Source: Apophysomyces variabilis (taxonomy: Eukaryota; Mucoromycota; Mucoromycetes; Mucorales; Mucoraceae). Taken from it: 64,000 nt of DNA. The stretch lies in contig MZZL01000409.1 of the NCBI GenBank assembly GCA_002749535.1, forward strand, positions 271,865 to 335,864, given 5' to 3'. Position 1 is the first letter of the stretch, and each line of letters begins with the position of its first letter. The notes below the pieces were generated by a model, which had not been told where the DNA came from, did no database searches, and worked only from the letters and a program-made list of their open reading frames with translations. A program made the translations under genes and the position numbers. Positions 45,346 to 57,260 of this stretch are shown here, in pieces.

Positions 45346-46605
45346 GTGCAACTCATCCTCAAATCGTCATCCATCCTATTGCTCAACGTTCGGATGATAC
45401 ATCGTTATAAGTTAAATAAACACCAAGTCTCTTTCTCTGTTAAATATGCCTGTATCTATTGGTAAGACGTAAGGCGCTTGTAAACAGATCTGCTGTGTAA
45501 TATTTCTGAGAGTCCAAATGTGAGTTCATCAGGATTATCTTCTTCGAGATATTCATGTATTTGGTTTACTAGTATGAAATATCATAGTCTTTATATGTTC
45601 TTTTCCATTGGATGACATAATCCTATATGCGATCTTTACATTAGATCTCTGTAGCAGGAGAAATAGGGACATCGGCAAATTACAAATCCATAAAATATGT
45701 GTAATGTACGAGCCAATGTGTCCTGTACCAAAACTTTGTCCTATTAACCAACCATACCGCTCCATTTGAGAAAAAAAAAAGATAGCCGCGTAACGTAAGT
45801 ATTTGGCAGTTGCTTTCAAACCATGTCAATGGCGAGACGGAGATATAATGTTGGTGGTGCTTATCAGTCCTAGAAAAGCTTAAGGCTTCCAAGCAAACAA
45901 ACATACGTCTGCTGACAAGCATTTAAGGATGGGACTCTACCAAAACAAAACCGTCTGTGTGCAAAAGACATGTATGGATTAAAAGAATGATGAAAATTCA
46001 TTGATAAGCTAAGTTGGTTAACGGTATGGTTGACTGTTAATATCAGCTTCAAAGAATGACATGAACGTCAAGCTAAAGAAATAAACGAGAGGTGCTCTGA
46101 TGCTATGAAAGTGTAGTGAATTCTATGCGATCGGAGTCTATCTACAGCAACACATTTATCAAATATGGGCTTAGAAAAGGAATCAAATGCAGAAGTTGCC
46201 ACATCAATGTCACAAAGGTGCTGTCCTACAAAGAGGTAGTTACATATTTATGCAAAGGGAATTCATAGTCTTTTGTCCTTTAGCCGTGAAGTCTTTTTGA
46301 TGGAGGAGGTGCTGTGATGATACACATCAATGGAAGAATGACGACGTTTTTACGTAAGAAATTTACCACAAGTGTATCCCCTGCTGACGAGACAGGAAGA
46401 AAAGGACCGTGAACCAGAAGATACTCTAAGTTTGATGCTAGAGGGAAACTGCGTCTCGATTAGCACATGGGAAAACGACAAAGGATACCGAAGGGCTTTG
46501 CAAATGCATGCATGGTTGCATCAAACACGTCCTGCTGCCAGTATCATCCGTTCTTTTATAGTAGAACCATTGCTTTCATTTTTTTTCTCAATCTCTGTTA
46601 CCAAT
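45346..46605. other. Spacer and promoter of the intact kelch gene
   Basis: About 1.26 kb between the decayed and intact kelch genes. No gene supported. The open frame that runs into the gene from 46372 is probably leader and promoter. It contains an atgcatgcatgg element (46504-46515) that aligns with the pseudogene's upstream region, so the duplication included the promoter. Confidence 0.5.
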
Positions 46606-49600
46606 ATGTCGCCTTCTAAAGATACTTTAGCTGTCCTCTTCCCATCGTCCAAGCAGAAAAGCTACTTCTTTCTGGTTATTCTCTTTCTAATCATCATCGA
46701 TCATGTTGTGGCTGTCTATGACATCGTTAGCACCAACCAAAAGTATGGCTCTGCATATTTCGAGCGTGGAGGAAAGATCTATATTTATGGAGGCAATGAC
46801 TTTTCTGGTGTCATAACCGACAAGCTGGTTGAGCTCTCTGTTCCAAAAAACAAAACCGCTGAAATCGAGGGGGTTCTTCAAACCAATCAAGGTCCTCAAG
46901 ATAGCTCTCTCTGCGTAGCTGTTCTTCTACCAGACAACCAGACATTTCTGCATTTCGGTGCGGATTCAATTACTTGTGGTTCTCTAACCGTTCATCGCTA
47001 TGATTTCAAGGGGGCCAATTGGACTACGGACCCTGTTCGATCTGGAACAGGAATCCTTCCAGTTCAAAGAAACGCGTTTACAGCCAATCTGGGACCCGAT
47101 GGCAAGATCTACATTTATGGAGGGAAACCTTGCGACAATACTGCGTTGAACGACTTTTGGTCCTACGATCCTCAAACCTATACATTTACACAATTATCAT
47201 CTCCGCACGCAGTCGATGGTCTTAGGATGCATATGGCAACAATGCTTCCGTACGTAGTAAGAAGTATGCAAGTGGGTTTAGAACTATTGCTGATATGTTC
47301 GTTCGTACAAAAAGTACTGGTGTTCTCGTCGTCTTTCCTGGCCTTGGAAATGGTAAAACCGTCGATAGTGCTATAGAAGACAATCTTCCCGATAATATGA
47401 CAGAAGCGATGCTTTATAACATCAGTGCTGGGGAGTGGAATAACCGCGCTTTAGCAGGGAATGTCCCGGCAAGGAGATGTCTCGCTAGTATTCAATTAGG
47501 TAGCATCCGATGATCAAGGAACGTTTTGTCATATTTTCTAATCATTCTTGTAGGACCCGACCAGAAAACTATTTATTCATATGGAGGTAGTTTCTGATGT
47601 CATAGGACGTAATATGCTTAGTGTTTATTCCGCTAATAGGCAATAATTGCAAAGATTATTGGGAATTGAAGTTTTACAACGACCTTTATTTGCTAGACAT
47701 CAATACGTGGAATTGGACCAAATACACGCCAGCAGGAAGACCACCCTTCTATCGCTATGCTGGTGTTTCCGGCTTTATCAACGACTATCAGTTTGTCACA
47801 GCATTAGGTACGCTTTTTACATATTTGAAACTATTGTCTTAGTGGATCGTAGGTATTGTAGCATCCCAGGACAAGGCTGATGTCAATGTGCTTCAGATAA
47901 AGAATACGCCGGGCTCGCTTTCCTTCGAATGGCTCAGCAATATTGCAGTACGAACCCGAGGTGGAGCAGAAGGCAACATGAGAAGAACATATCTCATAAG
48001 CATTCTGACTCCTGTGCTTGCTATCTTGACATTCTACTTGGTCAGACTCGCTTGGATATACCGTAGTCTTATTCAACAAAAAGTTCAGTCTTTCTACTTG
48101 AAATACGTCTGGAAGCCACGGTAAGTGTTCCATCGAACAATAGCAAAATCCTTAGTCTTGTTTATTTTATGTTTTACAGATTAGGTGAACCACAATGGAA
48201 CGAAATAGCTCGTCTAGGTTTAAAATCACTGTTGCTGGTCGTATTTTTTATTATAATATCGGTGCTGATATGGCAGATCGCTATGAGTCCAATAACCAAT
48301 ATAAATCTCGTCGCAACCATGGACTTAATGTCATTGCCAGGCAAGTGATTTCCCATATTGAAGCACATAATTACGTAGCTACCGATGTTTTTAGCATTAG
48401 CTTTATTAATATGCTCTTTTTCATTAGATGTACGCTTTTGCTTTGAAAAAATCTATGAGTCCGTCGGAAACTTTAGTGAACCCCACGTAACATGCTTCAC
48501 TGATTTCGACTATGATTGCCGTATGTTCATGAAGAAGCTCGACTTATCACGGTATGGACCGACGCTGGGACCTTCTATAGCCAAAGAGTGTCATCTATTT
48601 GCACCACCAGATTGGTTCCGTTTGTCGCCAAGAATTCAATATGTAAATGAGGTGATCGATGAGAACAACAATGGAACGGAAATATACTTTCGGGTTTATG
48701 GTAACAGTTCGAGTTTTCAAGTGACCGTGTATCCTCTCAACATGGATCCAAATCGCGTTGTCTTTCTCAACGAATCCCAAGATGTAACCGCTCCACAGAT
48801 TTGCCTATGGCGTATGCAAGAATCAACGCTACCACAATCCAGTACCAACTTTGGGGCCAGAAAACAAGATTTCATCCAAACGCTAACTTACCAAATTAGC
48901 TATCGCCAGTATTTGCAGGATTATGGGTGGAATTACGTTGGGATTAATCCTATCTGGAATCTCACTTCGGAAGTTTCGGCCAATTTATCACCAAATCTGT
49001 TCTCACGTGCGCCACTCATTCAAGGGGTGCTCGAAGCATTCATCATCTACCGTCCGCAAAGCTTCGACGTCGTTACTGTGAGAGAGCAAAAGATGTATAC
49101 CATCGCAAATACCATCGGTACTATTGGAGGAATGATAACGCTTCTTGTTGGCATTGAGGAATTCATATTTGGATACCGCCCTAAGTCACCTTGGGGAATA
49201 TTACAAAGCTTTGCCTGCGGAAAAGTCAAACGCTCAATATATTCGGGGCTCTACTCGAAACTGGATACTCTTAAAACGCCAGTACCTTTTGCCAGCATTG
49301 TACGAGAGAGTTTTAACGAGAAATTTCCTAAGGGACCCTTTATCACGGACCCTAGACGTAACGAACCAAGGAACAACGAGAGCGGCGGAACAGACCTACG
49401 AGTAGAAGAACTGGAAAAAAGAATGCAACTCATGGAGGTGGTACTTAGAGAATACTACCTTGATATCACAGTGTTCAAAAAACTGCAGCGAACTATAGAG
49501 AAGAATCATCAAAAAGCACCAAGTGAGGAAGTACCTACAGAGGAGAATAGAGTTCCTCAAGAAATGGGAACCTTTCGTAAAAACAATAACTCTCATCTAT

Positions 49601-49665
49601 CCCCTGGTGAATCATGCAGTCTCGGCCACTCTTCATCAGCAACAACATTGGCACCATCAAAATAA
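46606..49665 (+). CDS. Kelch beta-propeller multi-pass membrane protein, receptor-like, unknown
   Basis: Exons: 46606-47249, 47315-47499, 47554-47586, 47640-47807, 47853-48120, 48180-48340, 48428-49665; 898 aa. Start MSPSKDTLAVLFPSSKQK, with a hydrophobic signal or anchor at about 19-38 (SYFFLVILFLIIIDHVVAVY). Kelch-type blades at about 40-380: GGKIYIYGGNDFSG, DGKIYIYGGKPCDNTALNDF, NNCKDYWELKFYNDLYLLDI. Two membrane helices follow (about 389-411 TYLISILTPVLAILTFYLVR; about 449-470 SLLLVVFFIIISVLIWQIAM). Next comes a roughly 240-residue domain with cysteines and many N-x-S/T sites (about 487-705), then a helix at about 709-735 (MYTIANTIGTIGGMITLLVG), and a cytosolic tail with a coiled coil at about 805-850 and a Ser-rich end. 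The intron at 48341 uses a GCAAGT donor. The family is not named; cell-surface sensing or wall binding is inference. Confidence 0.87.
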
Positions 49666-50227
49666 ATACAAGAATTTTTCCTGCCTACACAGCTTTAATG
49701 CTAATATGATTTGGAATAGACGGTCTGTTATAGAGACAGTCAATGCTTCATGCTTCGGCATACCCCTTCCCCCTCCTCCTCCCCACCGTTAATTCTCTCA
49801 AACTCCGTATGATATAACTACAGTACCACTGCCGACTTTAACCTTTCAAGCATATACAGTGGTAAGGATGAGCCTTCACTACGCTCTTTCTTATCTACCG
49901 TTCTAATGGCGAGAGATCGTTTTATCCTGCTGTTCCAGTTGATTGTCTGCGTTCACTTTCGATTATGGTGAATAGCCAATCCCTCTTTACTTATACTCTT
50001 TGATGCTGTTTATCTTTTTTTTTAAGCTCATTTTACCAGTTGCTTTTAACGCATTTTCATATTTTTCCATGTTCCGGTTATAACCTGCGAATTCGGTAGT
50101 CAAGACGCCTTCTTTTGCAGGTCAATCACGCGTGAATTTGGGATCCGGGAGGACTGCTTTCTACAACTCCATTTTCAAAGGGCGGACTTCCACTTTCTAG
50201 GCTTTTTGGCCCACTTCTGCTTCAACC
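49666..50227. other. Intergenic between kelch gene and NMT
   Basis: About 560 bp with no gene seen; it should hold the kelch gene 3' UTR and the NMT promoter. Confidence 0.5.
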
Positions 50228-52071
50228 ATGGCAAATGACAAGGATGATGATAGTAACAAAAACGCAGCGCCGTCAGCGGTAAGCTTTACTGCTGAAATTT
50301 GTCATGGTATATCTAACTATTTTACTCAGCAAAAAGGCAAGGAACCTTTGAAGAATAGTGAATCTTCCTCGAAGCGCGTTTCTTTCGACAACCAATCCGA
50401 GATGCGTGCTAAGCTGGCTGCCATGATGCAGAATATGGCTTTGCTGGAACAAGCAGAACTACTAAAAGGAAATCGGAAAAAGACCATGGAAGAACATAGA
50501 TTCTGGAATACTCAACCTGTTCCTCAACACGGTAGGTGGTTCAGGAGAAATGCCAACTTTTCGTGTTACTTAAACCTCGTATTGCAGATGAAGAGGTGAA
50601 AGACATTGGATGCATTGAGCCTTCTGTACCTGTGGATCAAGTTAGCAAGGAACCACCGAAATTACCTAGAGAATTCGAATGGTGTGAGCTGGACATGAAT
50701 GACGAGAAGGAGGTATGAGGAAAGAAGAAACACATGGCAGCAGGACTATAATACTTATTGCCTGTCAATATCTGAAGGTGAAAGAGCTTTATGAGCTGTT
50801 AACTTTGAATTACGTCGAAGACGACGACGCGCAGTTCCGATTCGACTACTCCGCTCGTTTTCTGAAATGGTAAGGTTTGGAGGGAAACAGTTGACAAATA
50901 TAATGACCGGTACCGAAAAGGGCTCTTCAACCACCAAAATGGAAGAAGTCGTGGCATGTCGGTGTTCGTGTTGCGGCTAATAAGAAACTTGTTGCATTTA
51001 TCAGCGGCATCCCCGTCGACCTCAGAACGTACCATGTGTAAGGGACATTGAATAGGGAAGGGGTAAAAGAGGCGCTGGCATTAAAAATTGATTTAGGACA
51101 CAGGCTCTGACGGAAATCAACTTTCTTTGCGTACATAAGAAACTACGATCTAAGCGATTGGCACCTGTGCTTATCAGGGAAATCACTCGAAGAAGTCACT
51201 TAGAAAACATCTTTCAGGCTGTATATACTGCTGGAGTCGTGCTGCCAAAGCCTGTCGCAACTTGCCGGTAAGAGGATTGATCTGTTACCATCATATCTGA
51301 TTCATATGTCAGCTACTTCCATCGTTCGCTTAATCCCAAGAAATTGGTCGAATGCAATTTCTCGCACATTCCTCCCAAGTGGACGCTTGCTAGGATGATC
51401 AAGCATTATAAGGTACCTGACGAGACTTCTACTAAGGGTTTGAGACCTATGCGTGAGGAAGATGCAGAGGAGGTGCGCGTATTGCTGAACAACTATTTGT
51501 CTCGTTTTGATCTGTCTGTTGTGTTCGAAACTGTTGAGGATGTCAAGCATTGGATTGTTCCTCATGAAGACGTTGTCTGGAGTTATGTGGTGGAAGTGAG
51601 TTATATTGCAGTCTGACAGGTGCATGTGCTGACTTGTATGACGTTAGAACACTGAGACCGGCAAAATCACCGATATGTTCTCATTCTACTCGTTGCCTAG
51701 TACTGTTATCAACAACCCAAAACATTCGACATTAAACGCTGCATACATGTTCTACTATGCGATCGATATACCAGAGGATCACAAAGCATCAAAGGAAGAC
51801 GAAGAAAAATACATCAAGGATCGATTAAACGAGTTAATTAAGGATGCACTTGTGCTGGCAAGAAATGTGAGTGTAGCCTTTTTCAGTTTTCGTTTATTAA
51901 CAACGTTGTTAGGCTGGTTTTGACGTATTAAACGCCCTCAAGTTGATGGACAACGAATGCTTCGTCAATGAACAAAAGTTTGGCCCTGGTGACGGATACC
52001 TAAACTACTATCTTTATAACTGGAGATGCCCAGATGTAGAAGACGGTAAAGTTGGTTTGGTCATGCTTTAA
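50228..52071 (+). CDS. NMT1: Glycylpeptide N-tetradecanoyltransferase (N-myristoyltransferase)
   Basis: Transfers myristate from myristoyl-CoA to N-terminal glycines of Arf GTPases, G-protein alpha subunits and others; cytosolic/ribosome-associated and usually essential in fungi. Exons: 50228-50531, 50588-50712, 50778-50869, 50921-51037, 51097-51267, 51313-51595, 51648-51866, 51913-52071; 489 aa. After a charged leader (about 1-100), the GNAT-fold pair is complete: [129 protein letters not shown], and the C-terminal [14 protein letters not shown]...VGLVML, whose terminal carboxylate acts as base. The exon 4/5 junction has two in-phase choices; the one used adds VTQ before ALTEINFLC. Confidence 0.97.
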
Positions 52072-52460
52072 GTCCCTCTCTCGTAAACTGTTATCATGTT
52101 TATTATACAAAATTTGCGTCTACCAGTTAACCACAAAACAGACGGAGGCAATCAAATAAAGACTTATTGTAAATCCTGTGGATTTGTATAGAATTCCATT
52201 ATTCTCAGTGGTGTGAAAAGACTGTTATCTGTTTCATGCTATAACCGAACCCTTTCTGGAGCATGTCATCCGATTACGTGGCAAGCGTTCAAGAGCAAGG
52301 CGCTTAGGCAAAGTTTTCTCAAATTTACTTGTTGCGATTGGCTGATTTGCCCCGAACCAATCTCCACTTTCTGCGCTAAGAGGAATCAGTGCGTCGACGG
52401 GGTGCAGATAACGGATTCCCAGGTGCGCTTAGTTTTTCGCCATCTTCCTTTGGATTCTCT
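52072..52460. other. Intergenic between NMT and SPF1
   Basis: About 390 bp between two genes in the same direction. No gene is supported; the 99-codon frame starting at 52213 has no family features and probably covers promoter and leader of the P5A ATPase gene. Confidence 0.5.
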
Positions 52461-55400
52461 ATGTTTGCGAAGATGTGAGTTCACCAAAAGCCATGATTAC
52501 AGCGGGATCTGAGCCTTGTGTAGGTCGCAAACTCTTGTTCAATCCAAGTCGATCGCAGCAGCATCGTTACTGGTGCCGTTGCCGAAACGATGGCATCTGT
52601 ACGTGTGGCCGTTTGTAAGCATGTTCTACCCGGTTTTTCTCTATGTCTACTTCTTCCAATACGACGTGTATCTGGGATCGGAAGAGTGGACTTTTGTTAG
52701 CCTTGGAAGTATTCTTACCCTTCATGCCTTGACTTTCCTGTCTTGTCAATGGAGCGTATCCATAAAGGCTTTATTCACTTGCATCAAGGTTTGTGCGTGC
52801 AACGAATCACAGAATGATGCTAATTTCACTGCTGTATAGGAATCGGATGTTCATAAAGCTACTGTGATCAAGCTTGTGCCGTTTCGGTATCAAGGAACTG
52901 GTGCTCTGGTGGAAATTCATCATGGAAAGGTTTGTGTCGAGCGTGATAGATCAAACTTCAGTGTATGTAGCTGACCGTGAATTACTAGCCTACGGCAAGT
53001 AATCCCGAAGGAGAGATTTCTTTTATCTTCCAGCAAAAGAAGTTTATTTGGGACAGCAACAAAAAGCAATTCCGCGAACTGGTGTACCCCTCAGATCTCC
53101 ATCCTCCGGTTGCCACTTATCAAACTACCTCTGGCCTAACGACTGAAAAGGAGATCAACGAAGTTAGCGAGAAGTATGGATTAAATCGGTAAGTAGAGCA
53201 GGTATATGTTTCGATGAGATTAACAAAGGGGAGAATAGATTTGAGATACCCATGCCTACTTTCACTGAACTATTCAAGGAACATGCAGTGGCTCCTTTCT
53301 TCGTGTTCCAGATCTTCTGCGTCGGACTTTGGTGCTTGGACGAATACTGGTACTACTCTCTGTTTACGTTGTTCATGTTGGTTGTTTTCGAAGGCACGGT
53401 TGTGTTCCAACGATTAAAAACAATTGGCGAATTTCGCGGCATGAATCAGAAGCCATTTGAGCTGTATGTGAAAAGGCAAAAGAAATGGATCCAGATTCAG
53501 AGCGATGAGCTCCTTCCTGGTGATTTGGTCTCAATTGGTATGATCGAACGGTATGTTGATTGTCTCCATTAATCGTAATTATAGTGCGCACAAAGGATGA
53601 TCAATGTGTGCCTTGTGATCTGGTAATTGCTCAAGGTTCTTGCATTGTCAACGAGGCTATGCTTTCGGGCGAATCCACTCCATTGCTGAAGGTAAAGATA
53701 CGTGCAAATGGTCTTAAAGAGTGAATCCCAATATGTGTATATATTCTCTATAAGGAATCCGTAGCTTTACGAAAAGCAGAGGAGGAGTTTGATCTCAAAA
53801 ACGCTGACAGACTTCATGTGCTTTATGGTGGTACCAAAGTATTGCAAGTTACCGGTCCTACCAGTGATTCGGCACCAGATAATGGTTGTCTTTGTGTTGT
53901 TGCTCGAACAGGATTTGGAACTTCACAGGGCGAGCTCGTGAGAACCATGATCTTTTCCACGGAACGTGTATCTGCAAACAACTTGGAAGCCCTGCTGTTT
54001 ATCCTTTTCCTCTTAGTGTTTGCTATTGCTGCTTCTGCCTATGTTTGGATTGAGGGTGTGGAGAAAGATCGCAAACGGTCCAAGTTGCTCCTGGATTGTA
54101 TTCTCATTATAACCTCGGTTGTTCCACCTGAACTTCCTATGGAATTAAGTCTGGCCGTCAATAGCAGCTTGGTTGCACTATCAAAGTTTGGTAAGTAGAG
54201 CGTCTTTTTTCTTAATCAAGGGTGAATTCGATCTCTAAGACCTTGCTGTTAGCCATCTTCTGCACTGAACCTTTCCGCATTCCTTATGCTGGACGAGTGG
54301 ATGTTTGTTGCTTTGATAAGACAGGAACTTTGACCGGGGAAGACCTTAAACTCGAGGGTGTTGCTTTTGCAGAGTGAGTAATATAAACCGTTATGTCATC
54401 TCATTTTAACAGTGATCTTTAGTCCCGATGTACCGCCCACAACACTTGTCGAAGCTACCGAAGTACCTGAAAGTACTAAATGGGTCTTATCCACAGCGCA
54501 CGCATTGGTTCAATTGGAAGACGGCATTATTGGCGATCCAATGGAAAAGGAAACGCTCAAGGCATTAGGATGGAATTTGGGCGCTCATGATATCGTCACG
54601 CCAAAAGAAAGTCGTAAAGAAAGCATCCATATCCGTCGTCGATTCCAGTTCTCTTCAGCTTTGAAACGACAGTCTTCGGTTTCTATACTGGTACATCCAC
54701 AATTTGCGCAGAAAAAGACGCTCGTTGCTGTCAAAGGCGCACCTGAAACTCTTAGAACCATGTATATCACCGTTCCTGAAGAATACGATGACGTTTACCG
54801 TCATTTCACTCGCAAAGGAAGTCGTGTGTTGGCTCTTGGATACAAATTTTTGGAAGATGGCATGAAGGCTGAACAGGTTCGTAACATATACACTTTCGTA
54901 TTTAAACGACTAAACGACCTATACTAGATTAATGACATTTCTCGTGAATCTGTGGAAAGTGATCTCATTTTTGCTGGATTTATCGTTTTCACGTGTCCTC
55001 TTAAGGAGGATGCCGTTGAAGCGTTGAAAGAGCTGAACGACTCGTCTCATCGCTGTGTCATGATTACTGGCGATAATCCTTTAACCGCTTGCGCAGTTGC
55101 ACGTGAGGTTGGAATCGTTGAACGTGATGTATTGATTGTGGACAAGGAAGAGACATCAAAAGATAACATCGTTGTCTTCCATAACATCGATGATACCTTC
55201 AGATTGGAAGTAGACCCAGCAAAACCTGTGGACCAGCAATTACTTGATAAGCACGATATTTGCTTGACTGGTAGTGCTATGGTTCAATTTACGGATAATC
55301 ATAACATGAAGGCTCTGCTCGAACACACGTGGGTGTATGCTCGGGTCTCCCCTTCGCAAAAGGTACTTTTGGATGTCGTGCATTGTGCAAGACACTGACT

Positions 55401-56896
55401 TGGCGAAATAGGAATATCTGCTTACCGGATACAAGGATCTTGGATATACTACTTTGATGGCTGGTGACGGAACGAATGATGTAGGTGCGCTTAAACAAGC
55501 GCACATCGGTGTTGCTTTGTTAGACGGTACTCCAGAGGATTTGCAAAAGATTGCGGAGCGTCAGAGAATCGAGCGCTTGAAAAATATGTATGAACAGCAG
55601 AAACAACTCGCTGCTCGCTTCAACGCACCTCTTCCCCCACCTCCGCCTGCAATTGCTCATTTGTATCCCGATGCAGTCCAAAGAAATCAACAAGCTGAGC
55701 AAAACCTGACTCCAGCCCAAAAACGGCAACTGGAGCAAAAGAAAAAGGTATAATTCATTCTACCATAGCACATATGCTAATTGGGTTTAGCTGGAAAACA
55801 TGACGAACAAGTTAATGGAAGATATGGACATGGAAGAGCCTCCTACCATCAAGTTTGGAGATGCCTCCGTTGCTGCACCCTTTACATCCAAGCTTCGTAA
55901 TGTGATGGCCAGTACGTGTGATTATGAATAACGGTAGCACTGTTTTTATTAACGGCTTTAATTTTAGTCAACAACATTATTCGCCAAGGTCGTTGTACAC
56001 TCGTCGCCACGATCCAAATGTACAAAATCCTTGCATTGAACTGTTTGATCTCCGCATACAGTCTGTCCGTTTTGTATCTCGATGGTATCAAATTTGGCGA
56101 TCTTCAGGTTACTATTTCCGGTATGCTGATGGCTGTGTGCTTCTTGTGTATTTCAAGAGGCAAGGTAAGTAAAAAAGCCAAAAATAACAACAAAGTTACG
56201 TTGCCTCATTTCCATTATCATTAGCCGTTGCAAAAGCTTTCTAAAGAACGTCCTCAACCCAATATATTCAACCCATACATCATATTGTCAGTCCTTGGAC
56301 AATTTGCTGTACACATTGCCGCTCTGGTTTATATTAACGCGCTTGCAAAGCACTATGAACCGTGAGTCTAGCATTTAGCCCAGAACAAGATGTTGATTTT
56401 TTACTTTCTAGTCCGAAAGAGGTGGATCTGGAAGGAGAATTTGAACCTAGTCTTTTAAATAGTGGTGTGTACCTCATTCAGTTAGCTATGCAGGTCTCCA
56501 CGTTCGCCATTAATTATCAGGTAACTTATTCTCTTTACTGGAAATTGTTGAAACTGACTTCTTCTATAGGGTCATCCATTCCGAGAACGTATTCAAGACA
56601 ACAAGACTTTGTACTATGGACTGATGTCTGTAGGAGGTATCGCTCTTGCTGGCGCAACAGAGATGTTCCCTGAAGTCAATGAACAATTGAAACTGGTGAA
56701 ATTCCCAGGAGCGGTACGATTTAAACGAACAGTGGTATAATGATGCTAAAATGCCGTTTTTTCTATTTAGTTCCGAGACAAGTTGACGATGTGTATGGTT
56801 CTCGATTTCGGCGTATCCTATCTGATTGAGGTCGTCACAAAAAAGCTCTTCGCAGATAATCGCGCAAAACCAATTGCTCAAAGAGGAAGATCTTAG
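52461..56896 (+). CDS. SPF1: P5A-type ATPase Spf1 (ER transmembrane helix dislocase, ATP13A1-like)
   Basis: ER P-type ATPase that extracts mistargeted tail-anchored or signal-anchored proteins from the ER membrane. Exons: 52461-52474, 52524-52788, 52840-52929, 52989-53188, 53239-53537, 53585-53691, 53755-54190, 54253-54373, 54423-54876, 54928-55362, 55412-55747, 55791-55911, 55968-56164, 56225-56361, 56412-56520, 56570-56713, 56771-56896; 1196 aa (yeast about 1215). The tiny first exon (MFAKM) was chosen by phase. N-terminal helices precede [11 protein letters not shown] and [12 protein letters not shown]. The P5A signature [12 protein letters not shown] is present, then the phosphorylation site [12 protein letters not shown], nucleotide-domain [19 protein letters not shown] and [21 protein letters not shown] charged, proline-containing insert ([27 protein letters not shown]) follows, as in Spf1. 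Then come six C-terminal helices. No lesions seen. Confidence 0.96.
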
Positions 56897-57260
56897 AGTT
56901 GGAATAGATGCATATAACATGCTATTGATTTCAGTGAAATGGAAAATATGACTACACTATAGAAAAATGAATTTTATTCGCTAATCAATCAGTAAGACTT
57001 TTACCAGTCTTAGTTTGTACCTAAAAAAAAGGTGCCTGATGACAGTTGAAACACTCATCATATATATAACGAGATCCACAAATCAAATGCTCTGTCTCAG
57101 CATGGTTTGTTTTGTGACACGCTTGAGACTAATGCTAGCTAATGCTGATTGTCCGCATGTTCGGAATTAAAAGAAAAAAAGCTTTTCAAGCTTGCGCTAT
57201 TTCTATTATTCTTTATTTATGCAACGTTTTGATCTATGTAATAAGTTTTGAAGTACCTCT
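56897..57260. other. Short region between convergent SPF1 and DBP7
   Basis: 364 bp between two convergent stop codons, holding both 3' UTRs. It includes a T/A-rich tract and atatatataa; nothing else seen. Confidence 0.5.
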
